The position numbers and the translations under genes are program-made. This document shows positions 44,067 through 54,591 of a stretch of 64,000 nucleotides of DNA, one piece after another. Within the stretch, counting starts at the first letter, position 1. Each line of letters starts with the position of its first letter. The stretch lies in NCBI GenBank assembly GCA_009829735.1, contig CM020618.1, positions 38,044,894 to 38,108,893 on the forward strand, read 5' to 3'. The notes beneath the pieces are model-generated. The model had not been told where the DNA came from. It was given only the letters and a program-made list of their open reading frames with translations, and searched no databases. Source of the DNA: Pyropia yezoensis. Its lineage: Eukaryota; Rhodophyta; Bangiophyceae; Bangiales; Bangiaceae.

Positions 44067-46827
44067 ATGGTCGCGCTACGGCCGCGGGAGGCGGCCCTTG
44101 CGCGAGGGTTGATCGCGCTTTTGGACGCGGTGACCGGGCCGCCGTCATTGTCGACGGCGGCCGCCCGTTGCCGCGTCCTTGACGCTGTGTATGCGTCCGT
44201 GCGGGCCAATGACATTGATCCGCTGCTGCGCTCTCTCGGGGAGCGCCGCGGGCGTTCTCGGTCGCGGTCTCGCCCCCGTTCCCGCTCCGGTTCCCCCCCC
44301 CCCCTCCCCCCCTTCCCCCTCCTCTGCCCCCCTTTCGCCCGCCCGGGCGGCTAGTCCGCCCCCTGCGGCCGCCGATGCTGGTCGCCGCCGCCCTCCGCCG
44401 CCCGCCGCTGCCGGGGCGGTGGCGTCGCTGCCCTCGTCGCCCGCCGGCGGGGGCGATGACCCTATGGACCTGAGCGACGACGATGGCGGCGGCGCCTGGA
44501 GCGCCGCGGCAGCCCGCCGTCGTCGCCGACGTCAAGCCGCCAAGGATGCCCGCGCCCGCCGGGCCGCTGAGGCCGCAGCGGCCGTGGTGGGCGCCGCTGG
44601 CGGCCCCGGTACCCCCCCCCGTGGCCCTCGTGCTGGGAAGGCGGCCGACGAGGCTGCCGCTGGCGCCCGCGCCAACCGTCAAGACGACCGTGCGGCCGCA
44701 CCAGCAGCCGATTCGGTGGAGGTGGCCGGCGAGGGCGACGGCGCCGACGACCGTCGCCGTGACGGAGGCGCCGCGCGGTATGGACCTGCTGGCCCCGCCA
44801 GTGGTGCCTCTGCGGGTGGTGCGGCCGCCACCGCCGCCCTCACCTCGACCGCCGCTGCGCGCGCCGCGGCGGCGGTATTGGCGCTGACTGGCGCGCGTGG
44901 CGGCCGCCGCGGCGCCGACCCCCCCACCCTTGCGACGGTCCACGTGACCGGGGTGTCGTGGGTGCCGCGGGCGCACGCGCTCCGCGGGCTGGTGGCGGAT
45001 GTCACCGGCCTGCCGCGGTCGAACGTAGTGGACGTTGACCGTTTCGGCGCGGTGGCGGCCGTTACGTTGGTGGCGGACGTCGTGCCCGCGTTTTTATCCG
45101 CACTGCGCACGGGTCCGGCGGTTGGGGTGCTGGGGGTTGTGCGCAACGCCGACCCGTGCAGCCCCGCCCTCTTTGGCGCCAAGCGCCGCGGGGGGCTCAC
45201 CGCAGAGGCGGCGCGTACTGCGGCGGAGGACCTGTGTGCGCGTCGCCTGCGGGCCAAGCTAGCACAGCTGGCGGCGCGCCCGCAGATGCCGCCGCCGCTG
45301 CGGGACGCACTGCGCGCCCACGTGGCCGCCCAGTTGGCAGCCGCGCCGTCCCTGCGGGCGGCGGCCAAGGCCGCCCCGACGCCCGCCGTGGCCCCCGCCG
45401 CCCGGCCGCGCCCCACCGAGGCGCCAGCCACCGACGAGGCGCCGCCCGCGGCGGCTGACACCGCGGTGCCGCCGCCAGCTGCCGCCATCGACGATAGCAC
45501 GGCAGACGCCCAAGCGCCCCCGGCTGGACGGGCGCCGGCCGCCACGGCCGCCGCCGAGCTCTCGTCGGCTGACGCGGCCACCCCGATGGACGGGGTGGAA
45601 ACTCCAGGTGGGGGGGCGGGGGAACCCGATTTAGGCGCCGCCGTGTCGGCGCCGGTTTTTCCCGCCCCCTCTCCGGCGCCCAACGACGAAAATTCGGCGC
45701 GGCCGGAATCGCCGATTTCCTCCGCTGCTGCGGGGGGGGCGACCGCGCCCGCGACGACGACGACCCACGCCGATTTAGGAGAGGATAATCGGCGGGGGGA
45801 AGGGGACGCCGATTCGGTCGCCGCGGCCGGGACGGGCACGACTACGGCGACCGCGACAACGACGGCGCCCAAAAATTCGGGGCAGTCGACTTCTGCCGAT
45901 TTGGCCGCTGTGGCGGGCATAACGGCGCCGCCGCCATCGTCGACCAAGACGTCGCCCGCCGCCCCGCGCGAGACGAGCGAAATTGGGGGGGGGTCACCGG
46001 CTGTCGCCCTGGCCCCTGCGTCGGCAGACGCCACGGATGTCGTCCCCCCCGTGGGCCTGCCCGCGAACGACACGAGGGAGGTTACTGCGGCCGTGCCGCC
46101 ACCTGTCGATGGGGAGAGGAGTGTGGGCGACGGGGCGGCCTCGGTGGAACCTGCGGCACAGCCCTCGCTTGCGGGGGCGGCTGGTGCGGGGCACGCCGAG
46201 GCTGCCGCGTCGCCCGCGGTGCCTGACACCCCCGACAAGTACCTCAGCGAGGAGGAGGACACGGTGGGGGGGGACGTGGTGTCCTCGCCGCTCGCGAGCA
46301 GCGGCGCGGTGGCTGCCGTGGACGTCACCGTGGCGCCGCCAGCGCCCGGCGACGACCGCGGCGCGCAATCCAGCAACGTCTCCACACCGGCGGCAACGAC
46401 AGCCGCAGGAGTAGCGGGAGCAACTGCGGCGGCGGCGGCGAGCATGGGCAGCAAGGCGGCGGTCGAGCGGGCGGCAAGCGGAAGCGCCCGCACTGGGCAG
46501 ATGCCTGTTGTGGCCGGCCGGGCCGTTGGAGCCGGGGAGACCGCTGGTGGAAAGCGGGTACCGCTCCCGCCAAGCCCGACCGTCACCATGCCCACGACGG
46601 CATGGCCGGCCGGTGAGGCTCTCCCTATCGGGCTGCCCCCGCGGACGCCCGGCCCGAGTCCGAGTGGGGGCGACCCCGACCGTGCGCATGCGCGGGCGGC
46701 CGCCACCGCCGACCCGGCGCCCACCCCGGACTCCGACACGGGCGGTGTCAGCGCGGTGCTGCCGTCAACGGCCCGTGGCCACAAGCGGTTGCGGCCGGTG
46801 GGCGGCCGGGACAGCCCCCCTCCCTAG
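44067..46827 (+). pseudogene. LINE upstream region (ORF1-like), Ala/Pro-rich with an RRM-like segment
   Basis: Begins at ATG 44067 (MVALRPREAALARGLIALLD), followed by an Arg/Ser tract; the frame changes within the C run near 44300 and continues to a TAG at 46825-46827. Past that stop the same frame stays open to 47055. Most of it is low-complexity Ala/Pro/Thr. A compact segment near 44935-45130 (VHVTGVSWVPRAHALRGLV, then VVDVDRFGAVAAVTLVADV) looks like an RNA-recognition-type fold, as in some LINE ORF1 proteins; that is inference. The C-run shift could be a base-calling error. It may be the N-terminal part of one polyprotein rather than a separate ORF. Confidence 0.55.
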
Positions 46828-46855
46828 GCCCTGCCGCCGGCGCGGCGCCGGGGCG

Positions 46856-49800
46856 ATGCTGGCAAGGCGGGCGCCGAGCCGCCTGCTGGTGCTCTGGCGG
46901 CCGCGCCTGCCCCCACACCGATGGAGGTGGTGCCCGCCCCCGCGCCTGGCCCGCCGCCGGCAGGGACCGACCAGCGCGCGGGGACCGGCGGGGCGCTGGC
47001 TGCCCACGCCGAGCCCATGCCACCCACCGTTAGCGACGCAGGGCGCCCTGAGTGACACTCATGGCGCCCTGGCTGGTGACAGAACCACCACTGGCCCCCC
47101 GTCCTCGGCTGCGGCTCCCCCCCTACCCCCGCCGCCGCCGCCCCTGGCGCCTGCCGCAGGCGCCCCACGGACGTACGCCGTCTGCCCTGTCCCTTCGTGC
47201 GGCGAGGGCGTACGCCGATTTGAGGAGGGCCCCGCCACGATAGTGGCTCACCTGCAGGCGAAGCACCTCCTGTCGGAGGTGCCGGCCGCAGTGGTGGCCG
47301 ACCTGCATCTGGCACCGTGCCCCCACTGCGGTCGGGGGGACCGCAATGTGCGCGGCCGCCGTGGCCTGACCTCCCTGGTGGCCCACGCGGCCCAGTGCAG
47401 CCAGAACCCACGGCGCCGCCGTGCGCGAGCGGCGCGTCCATTGCCGACACCCGCACCGCGCCCCGCCGGGGCGGCCACGCCCGCGGGCGCGGCGTTGGCT
47501 TCCGCCCCCACCGAGGGCATGGAGCGCTACCTCACTACCCCCGCCGAGTGGCTGACTGCCCGCGAGGCCTTCCTTTCCTGCGTCGCCCCTGACGAGGCAT
47601 CGTGGCCCTCCCTCGTTCCTTCCGGGGCGTGGACCCTGCAGCACGTGCCCGCCGCCCTGCTACGCGCGTGGCGCCTGCTGGGGGCCGAGGCTCTCGAGTG
47701 GGTCCGGAAGGACTCGGCGCGGCCACAGGCTTGGCTTTGGCTTCTGCTCTTTCCTAGCCTGCTGCTGCACGAGCCCTGCCCGCCCCACCCTGGCGCCCCC
47801 ATCGCCCCACAGCCTACGCACGCGGAGCGCGCCGCCCGCATGCTGGACGGCTCCTTCTCTGCCGCACTCGACGCCCGCAATACGGGCATCTGACGGCCGG
47901 CTGCATGCGCCCCCCCACCGCCTGCACCGCCTCCATCGGCCGCCGCACCGGCTCCCCCCCCGCCTCTCCCCCCTCCCCGTCTCGACCGGGCAGACACGCG
48001 GCGCCTGACCCGGGCGCGGAGTCGCGCGCTGCGGCAAGTGCGCAAGGGCCGCCTCAGCGCGGCGCTACGCACGCTGCAGAACGCGCCGCTGGCGCCGCAG
48101 GCGGCGGCCATCTGGGCCCAGGCCCTCGCCCTCCACCCGTCGGCGTCGTCGGCCAAGGCGACGACCGCCAGCGTCGAGGCGGCATTCCCCGCAGAGCTGG
48201 CCGCGGCAGCCGAGTTTGGCACGCGCGCCGCCACTCCGCAGTCGGTCACGCGGGACACCGTGACGACGGCGATCCGCCGCGCCCCCAAGGGGTCCGCGCC
48301 GGGGCCGTCGGGCCTCCGCATGGAGCACCTCCACGCGCTCAGCGACGACGGGCGGGACGCGCTGGTGTCCGTCGTGCTGATGCTGACGGGCGATGCTGCG
48401 GTGGAGCGGGTGCACCCTGTGGCGACGCACGCCCTGGCTGGCGCCAACCTCCTGTTGCTGACCAAGCCGGGGGGGCCGGGCGCCGACGGGCTGCCGAAGT
48501 TGCGACCCATCGGCATGCCCGAGGTCATCCGGAAGCTGGTGGCCTCGGCGCTGGCCGGCACCATGCGGGACGCGGCGGCAGAGTTTCTCGCGCCGCTGCA
48601 GCTGGGGGTGGGCGTGTCGATCGCGTGTGAGCGGGCGCTCCATGAGCTCAACGCCTACCTCGCGCTCCACCCAGACGAGGCGGTCCTGCAGCTGGACTTT
48701 GCCAACGCGTTCAACCTGGTGTCGCGGTCGGCCATGCGTACCATGGTCGAGCGTGCCTTCCCCTTCCTCTCCTCCTACTTCCGGTGGGTGTACGGCGGGG
48801 ACGCCCCCAACGTATACGGGTGGGCGGACCCAGCTGGAGGGGACCACGTGGGGGGGTTGATGGCCCGCGTTTGCCTGCCGTCGGCTCGGGGGACGCAGCA
48901 GGGGGACCCCCTTGGCCCTCTGTTGCACGCCCTGGCCATCCACCTCGTGCTGACTCGCCTGGCCACGGCGCACCCCGAGCGCCTTGTCAAGGGTGTCCAC
49001 GACGATGTGGTAGTGGCCGCACCGCCGGAGGCGTTGGCCGCCGTCATGCGGGATGCCAGCGCGTGGGGGGCAGCAATTGACGCCGAGCTGGCGCCCACCA
49101 AGTGTGCGGCGTGGTGCTCCACCCCCCAGCCCCCTCCTGCTGGCTTCGTCGCCAACTGGCGGCCGGGCGGGGTGACCCAATTCTCGGTGCCGGTCGGCGC
49201 AGCCGAGTTTGTGAGCGACTCGCTCACGGACCTGGTGGCGGTGGAGCGGCGGCTCGCACGAGCGGTTGCAGACCTGGCGCGGTCAGAGTTGCAGACGCAG
49301 CTGCTGCTGCTGCGCTACAACCTTGGCCCACGGGCGAACTGCTTTCTGCGCGCCCTCCCTCTGGTGCCAGCGGCGCAGCTGGCGGCCGCACTGGGCCGGG
49401 AGGCGGTAGAGCTCGTCAAGGGGCTGCTCTGTGACGCCCGGGACAGCCCCTCGGTGCGTCAGGCGGTGCGGGAGCGCATGCCGCTCCCAGTCTCTATGGG
49501 CGGGGTTGGGATTTGCGGCCGCACCAAGGTGGTGACGGCTGCAGCCCTGGCGTCGCGGCTGGACGCCGTGCTACGCTGCCGCGCCTCGTCGCCTGCGCTT
49601 CGAGCGCTCGGTGATGCGTTCGTGGCGTGCGCCGACCGTGCCCGCAGTGGGACGCCAGGGGAGCAACGCTCTGCCGTGGCCGTCGCGGCCCCTCGCCGCC
49701 CGTGCCCTGCCGCCCAGTCGTGGCGGCGCCCGACGCCGCCCCACCCCCTGGTTTGAGACAGCTGCGGCGGGCAACCGCGGCCGAGTTGGGTCTGGAGGAG

Positions 49801-50964
49801 GGCGCCTCCGAAGAAGTGTCCATGATGGACAGCCACGCCCTTGCTGCCCGGCGGGCGGCGGCGCCGCCGGTGGTGCCGGGGCTGCCCGTGCCGCGGGCTG
49901 GGCCGACCATGCCGCCTTCCGACGACAGCCTTCTCGCGGAACTATGCCGGGAGCTCGAGGAGCTGCTCGACGCGCACACGGCGCACGTGCAGTCGCCGGC
50001 CTCTGCTGGCCTCTGGGCCTCCGCGGGACGGCAGCCCGGACGCCGGGCCGTTGCCGGCCGACCCCCTTCCTTCCCCGCCCCCTTTGGCCTGTCTGGCCTC
50101 CGCCGCACCCCTCAACTGGCCTCTGGCACATTAGAAGCAGATCAGGACACGCCACACCCCACCCCCCTCACCTGGAAGGACCTCCTTTCGTTGGCGGATG
50201 CCCCGTCGCAACGGGACCTATCTCGGCCCGCCCTGGCTGCGGCGCGTGCGCGGGTGTACCACACATTGTCGATGCATCAGCGGGTGCGCATGGCGGCGTG
50301 CCAGGGGCACATGGCGGCCCTCTGGCTGTCGGCTTTGCCCACTCCAGGGCCTCATGGACCCGCCTTAACTGGCGACGCCATGCGTGTGGCCGTGCGGCTG
50401 TGGCTCGGCGCCCCGCCGCGGTCTGACCCTCCGGCGGCGCGGTGCCGTTGTGGGGCGGGCGACGACTCCGAGGGGCGCCACTTCTTGGGTTTCTGTGAGG
50501 AACTGCACGGCCGCCGCTGTGCCCTCCACCTGCGCATCGCGCACCTGGTGGCCGGCGCCTTCACCCGCTCCACGTCGTGGATGGGGGTGGTGCTGGAGGC
50601 CGAGTTCCGGCCGGAGGACAAGTATGGACTCCGGCCCGACGTGCGGGCCAAGCGGGTCAGCACGGGCGCCTGCGCGTGGGCCGACGTGTCTGTCGCGTCG
50701 CCCTTTGCGGCGCGGCAGCTGTCCCGCGTTGCGGGGGAGCCGCTGACGCCGGTGGCCGCCATTGCGCGCGAGAACAAGAAGGTGAAAAAGTACGTTCCTG
50801 CCCTCCCCCGCGCCGTGCCCCCGTCTTTGTTCTCCCCGCTGGTGTGCGAGACGTTTGGGAGGGTGGGGCCCATGACGGAGGCCTTTCTCCGCGCGTCGTT
50901 CACCGGTCCCGCTGAGCGGGCTGTGCGGGCGGCGCTGCAGCGAGACGTGTCGGTCTCCATCTAG
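46856..50964 (+). pseudogene. LINE ORF2: C2H2 fingers, reverse transcriptase, restriction-like endonuclease
   Basis: Zinc fingers at 47175-47400: CPVPSCGEGVRRFEE...HLQAKH and CPHCGRGDRN...HAAQC. An in-frame TGA at 47891-47893 separates these from RT. RT (about 48000-49620) has SAPGPSGLRMEHL, LRPIGMPEVIRKLV, motif A LQLDFANAFNLVSRS, motif B GTQQGDPLGPLLHALAIH and motif C VHDDVVVAAP, where His precedes the two catalytic Asp instead of the common Tyr-Ala/Phe-Ala. A frame change lies between 49630 and 49750. The C-terminal part has a knuckle (CRCGAGDD...HFLGFC) and the endonuclease core LRPDVRAKRV...CAWADVSVAS...KKVKKY, giving the Asp, Asp and Lys of the fold. The protein nicks target DNA and primes reverse transcription on it. 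It is broken at two points as read; both could be sequence errors. Confidence 0.85.
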
Positions 50965-51146
50965 CGAGCCAACGCGAGGCGTGTAGCCCATGGCTACAAG
51001 AATTATTTTTCTGTTGGTAGGCGGGCTGGTGGGTTGGCAACCAGTCGAGGGGATGCAGGGGCCCTTGTGGCCCGCATTGGTGAGTAGGGGGCGTGGCTCC
51101 CCTGGCTACTGCCAGGAGGAGTTGCTTCTCTGAATATCCAATAAAA

Positions 51147-51329
51147 AACCTGCTAGTGGACGGCCGACAATTACCCATAATTTCCTCGTCGGCGAAAAAG
51201 GGGGCAGGTGACGCACCCCGTGGTAGGTGAGGGTCACGGGCAAGATGTGCGCTGTCTTAGCGTCTTGCAGTGTCCACCAGACCACGGGGCGCGTCTGTCG
51301 CCCCCGTCTCCGCCCGACGTACCCCGTCC
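51147..51329. repeat. 183-bp direct repeat, right copy
   Basis: Partner of 43817-43999 at an offset of exactly 7330 bp. The sequence after it (ATGAAACTGCCGG) and that before the left copy (GCCGGCGTCT) would have been the flanks of one uninterrupted site before the LINE arrived. Confidence 0.88.
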
Positions 51330-51420
51330 ATGAAACTGCCGGCCGCCGCCACCCGTTCCCCACCAGGAGCGCCGCGTCGCGTCGTACAGGACGCCACCGT
51401 CGCGTCGCCGTCGACAACCC

Positions 51421-51551
51421 CCCTCCCGCCACCGCCGCCGCCACCGCCACCGCCACCACCACCGCCACCGCCACCACCACCATCACCACCACCACCACCA
51501 CCACCACCACCACCACCACCACCACCACCACCACCACCACCACCACCACCG
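51421..51551. repeat. (CCA)n/(CCG) microsatellite
   Basis: Nearly pure CCA/CAC trinucleotide over 51470-51550, with CCG-containing edges. It gives long Pro or Thr runs on one strand and Gly, Val or Trp runs on the other, which are not genes. Confidence 0.9.
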
Positions 51552-51602
51552 TCGCCGACAGTGTCCACTGCAGCCAGTACGGGCCATAGATCGACCCGCG
51601 TA

Positions 51603-51618
51603 GTCGCACAGGTGCGAC
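51603..51618. other. Perfect hairpin 3' of the Fanzor gene
   Basis: GTCGCACAGGTGCGAC is a perfect 16-nt palindrome (stem GTCGCA/TGCGAC, four-base loop) about 115 bp past the Fanzor stop. TnpB/Fanzor guide RNAs usually arise from the 3' end of the gene and its downstream sequence, so a stable hairpin here is a candidate part. The link is inference. Confidence 0.4.
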
Positions 51619-51733
51619 GTACGGGCGGGACGGGCACACCACTGGGAGGACGCTTGGTCGTCCAGGCCCAACGGATACCAAACGGGCGCTTGAAAGGTCA
51701 CACGTTGGTACCCGTTAGACGACGAGCGGCCAC

Positions 51734-53716
51734 TCACGCCAAGTTGCGGGCCGCATCGTCGTCCCGATTGCGAATCACGGGCGGGTGTGGAGCTGGGTGA
51801 CCGGGGCCTTGTGGGGCCGCAAGAGAGCACGTGTAGCAGCCCTTGGCCGCTCACTCGCTCAGCGGCTTCGGGTCGGCATAGATGGCGCGGTCCTCGACGG
51901 CACAGGCGGCCAGCGCAGCTGCGCGCCGCGCCACAGCAGCAGCACGGGCAGTGGCTCGGACGGCCGCCCGGTAGGCGTCGGGGTCTGGCCCTCGGCGCGT
52001 CACGTGGGTAGCAGTAGGAAGGGGCCGCTTTGGCCGCCCCCGACGCATACCAGCCGCCATCCGCACACGCCGTGTCGACGGCAGAGGGCCGGGCGGCGGC
52101 CCATCCAGCTCTCCTGGCACCTTGGGGAGGGAGTTGCCCGTCGAGTAGATGAGCACCATCTTGTCGTGACACTCGGAGCACGCCTGGCTCGTGTTGAACT
52201 CGTCCTGGTCGACAAACCAGCACAGCCGTCGGAAATGGCGGCGGAGCCCGGCGTCCCCCCCGCGCACGCGCGCGGTGCCCATGGCCACGACGACCGCGCC
52301 GCCGCCACGGACCTGGCGAAGGAGGCCGCCGGTCAGGTCCCGCGCCACCGAGGCAGCAAAGCGGCCGCGTTGGATGGCCTTGCGCACACGCGTCGCCCGC
52401 AGGTGTCGCGTGGCTTGGGCGCCAAATCGCTGGACGTACGAGGCCGTGTCGCGACGCGCGGCCCACTCGAGCGTTGCCTGCAGGTGTTTCCTGCCGTCGC
52501 TAGTACGCATCGTGCCGAGTGCTGCTGCCAAGTCGACGGGTGGTAGGTGGCCAGCGACGCCGCCTTCGTCACCCGCCGCCGCCACCAGTCCCGCCACCGG
52601 CGCCGCCACCGGTCCCGCCTCAGTACCGCTGCGTGCCCGCCACTGCTTCCACGCACAGGCCAAAAAGTTACCGCCGCTGGCCTCGCGAAAGTGGGCGGCA
52701 CTCAGGCTGTAGCGAAGGCCGGAGACGGGTGCCAGTCGACGACACACCTTGCGCCGGGGCAGCGCGTCCACCTGGTCCTGCAGCGGCGCGTTTGGGGTGG
52801 TGCTACTGGCACTGTTGCCCGCCGCGGCAGTGGAATCCACCAGCCACCGTGCCACCTTCTCCGCCTCGTGACGGGGCACAGTCCACCGGGACAGGCGCGT
52901 GCGACGCAGCACACGCCGCACCGCAGTGGCGAGCTGGGTGCGGCGGGCCCTTCGGATGGACGCCTGCGGCCCCCGCCGCACGCGCCCGTGGCCACCACCG
53001 GGGCTCGCCGTCTGGTAGGTCTTTGCCTCGGGGGGCGTCATCGCACCCGCTGCCGCCGGAGCCACCGCCGCCGCATCATCGTCGCTCCCCTCGCGTGACG
53101 ACCGCCGCGCGTGTCGCTTGTAGCGGCCCCTCCCTCTCCCCGCCCCTGCAGCCGGGGCGCCCGCCGCCGCCCGCTTCCTAGAACCCCTGGGTGGGTGGCC
53201 CTCGGGCATGGTTGCGGCTGCCGTCACCCCGTCTTGGACGCCCGCCCCACGCAGGAGCGCCACGGCCGCCCGGTTGAGCGCGTCCAAGCCCATGTGGCGG
53301 GACCACGCGGCGCGCATCGCGTCTACAGCGGGGCGGGCGGGGAGGTCTGCCGTCGCCACGTGCTCACCGGGTGCTGCCGACAGTACGGCAGACCGTCCCG
53401 GGTCTCCACCGACCATCTGGAGCCACCGGACGCGCGCCAACGGCAGGCCAGCCCGCTCGAGCTGCGTCAGTACCCCCACCCGGGACGCAAAGCCTTTGAC
53501 GCTGCGGTCCCGTGCACGTCCACCGCCGTCCAGCTTCTTGGCCCAGGCAACCGCCCGCGCCTCGGCCTCTGCGGCCGTGTCGGGTCGAGACAGAAAAAAC
53601 ATCGGGACGGGGAAGCAGGACCAAGCCCCGCTGTCCCTCCCCTTATCCCCCCAGGGTCCCCTCAGAATCTGGCCACTCAGAATCTCCCACCCCAGCACCT
53701 GCCCACCGGGCCACAC
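51734..53716 (-). CDS. Fanzor (eukaryotic TnpB-like RNA-guided nuclease), probably N-terminally incomplete
   Basis: Proposed exons 53716 (or a splice acceptor near 53568) to 52051, and 51849-51734, with a 201-bp intron (GCTG|GTATGC ... GTGAG|CG) that keeps frame; up to 593 residues. RuvC-I is WLQMVGGDPGRSAVL (catalytic Asp). RuvC-II with the zinc finger is FVDQDEFNTSQACSECHDKMV (Glu, then CxxC). After the intron come a second Cys pair (KGCYTCS) and RuvC-III VIRNRDDDAARNLA with the final Asp. All three acidic residues are thus present. The middle has basic stretches (KRHARRSSR, RRARRTQLATAVRRVLRR). Fanzors are guided by RNA and cut DNA; they often travel with transposons. Only about 70 residues precede RuvC-I, fewer than usual. 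The first ~38 residues come from the 298-bp repeat, so the true N-terminus is lost or lies in upstream exons. The family call rests on motifs and is strong. Confidence 0.78.
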
Positions 53717-53899
53717 GAAAATTCAAGACGATAAATGCAGAAAAACCCTCAAATCCAAGTTGGATTTACTACTAAGCTAACTATCCCAAACTTAGGGAAT
53801 ATGGACCCAAATGCAGGGGGAGGAACGGGTCAGGCTAGTGGCCTGCCGCCCCTTGCATGGCACGTGTTGCCCCCCCACCTGGGCGTCAATACTGCCACA
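53602..53899. repeat. 298-bp direct repeat, copy 1
   Basis: Matches 54588-54885 (offset 986 bp, no indels, about 95% identity). On the minus strand it begins TGTGGCAGTATTGAC, recalling the TGTAGCAATATGG start of the chromovirus LTRs here, but its other end lacks a CA. It has no flanking short duplication that I can find. It contains the upstream end of the open frame leading into the Fanzor gene. Solo LTR, MITE-like element and segmental duplicate all remain possible. Confidence 0.85.
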
Positions 53900-54030
53900 G
53901 TCACCACGTTGCGTGCGTATTGAACGCGCGCCTGCTCTTGTGCCGGGTCCCACTCCTCGTCCGAGGTGGTGTCGCCGGCCAGCCTGTCGACGCCAATATC
54001 TTGGTCGCTGCCGTCGTCTTCGTCGCTCAT
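53830..54030 (-). CDS. Short acidic frame, possibly the N-terminus of a truncated transposase or gene
   Basis: Starts MSDEDDGSDQDIGVDRLAG and continues TTSDEEWDPAQEQARVQYARN before crossing into copy 1 of the 298-bp repeat, where it ends. An acidic, Ser/Asp-rich start is common in piggyBac-type transposases and in many nuclear proteins, so the assignment is weak. The abrupt change at the repeat edge suggests that the original gene was cut there. Confidence 0.3.
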   Translation of the reverse strand: MSDEDDGSDQDIGVDRLAGDTTSDEEWDPAQEQARVQYARNVVTVAVLTPRWGGNTCHARGGRPLA

Positions 54031-54224
54031 CGTGAGTCCGGGGCGGGGGGGGAGGGGGGGGGGGCGGAGGCGGATGAGCGGGTTGTGTGTGTGGGAACGA
54101 CTGTGAGGAGGGTGGGTGGGATTGTCGACGGTGGCTGACGGGGTCGGCAAAGATGGGGAACCGAAGGGCACCGCCTAGCGCCATATTTATCGTCTGGAAA
54201 GGCCCCATCCGGGCCGGGGCCCTC

Positions 54225-54400
54225 ACTCGACGCCGTACGCGTGCTGTAGACGCTGGCGATGGGCTCCACGGGCCGTCATAAGGCCGGCAGTCCAGGTCCC
54301 CCCAACCCCCCCACCCCCCGCCCCCCGTCCCAACCCCCCCCCCCCCGCACCCCCCTCCCCCCCCCCCCCCCCCCCCCCGCCACCCCCCAACCGGCGCTGC
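54225..54400. other. Poly-C/poly-pyrimidine interval
   Basis: CCCC-rich from 54297 to 54392, including a long pure C run at about 54357-54378. It interrupts every frame with homopolymer and is not coding. Confidence 0.8.
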
Positions 54401-54409
54401 TTCTCGCCC

Positions 54410-54591
54410 CCTCGGTGTGGCAAAAACCTCTCGCACACACGGCACCCAAGTTGGGGCGGTGTACAAGAGCAGCCTCCCGTGTCGGGAGAACCGGAAGAAG
54501 TGCAAGTCGCACACACTCTATCCCTGTTGTGGGGCAATCTCCCCACTGACAAACAAGAAGATGGTGTGTGGGCCAACAGTTTCTTGGTCGG
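54410..54591 (-). pseudogene. Zinc-ribbon-like scrap, possibly a piggyBac transposase C-terminus
   Basis: On the minus strand the frame reads SVGRLPHNRDRVCATCTSSG and then CSCTPPQLGCRVCERFLPH. This gives paired cysteines and a final His spaced much like the C-terminal zinc ribbon of piggyBac-family transposases, preceded by the basic lead-in common there. No DDD catalytic part is present. It abuts copy 2 of the 298-bp repeat on one side and a poly-C run on the other. Low-moderate confidence. Confidence 0.35.

Larger units (their letters stand above)
44000..51146 (+). mobile_element. Non-LTR retrotransposon with restriction-like endonuclease (R2/NeSL/Utopia-type architecture)
   Basis: A 7.15-kb element. 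Order of parts: an upstream Ala/Pro-rich ORF1-like region, C2H2 zinc fingers, reverse transcriptase, a cysteine/histidine knuckle, and a PD-(D/E)XK-type restriction-like endonuclease at the C-terminus. This single-endonuclease layout belongs to the early-branching LINE groups (R2, R4, NeSL, CRE, Utopia), many of which insert site-specifically. The 3' end is CCAATAAAAAA, followed at once by the second copy of the 183-bp repeat. Coding is interrupted at about four or five points (see parts). A 5' end coinciding with the repeat boundary suggests a full-length copy. Confidence 0.88.

Noticed and set aside
44679-46784. 701-residue minus-strand frame
   Set aside because: It is an antisense shadow of the Ala/Pro-rich LINE region; RT and endonuclease are on the plus strand.
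51483-52466. Fanzor C-terminus in the overlapping 327-residue frame
   Set aside because: That frame lacks the NRDDDAARN motif; the motif is in a third frame reached by the proposed intron.
53602-53899. 298-bp repeat as a classical solo LTR
   Set aside because: No TG...CA pair of ends and no short target duplication could be found, so I left its class open.
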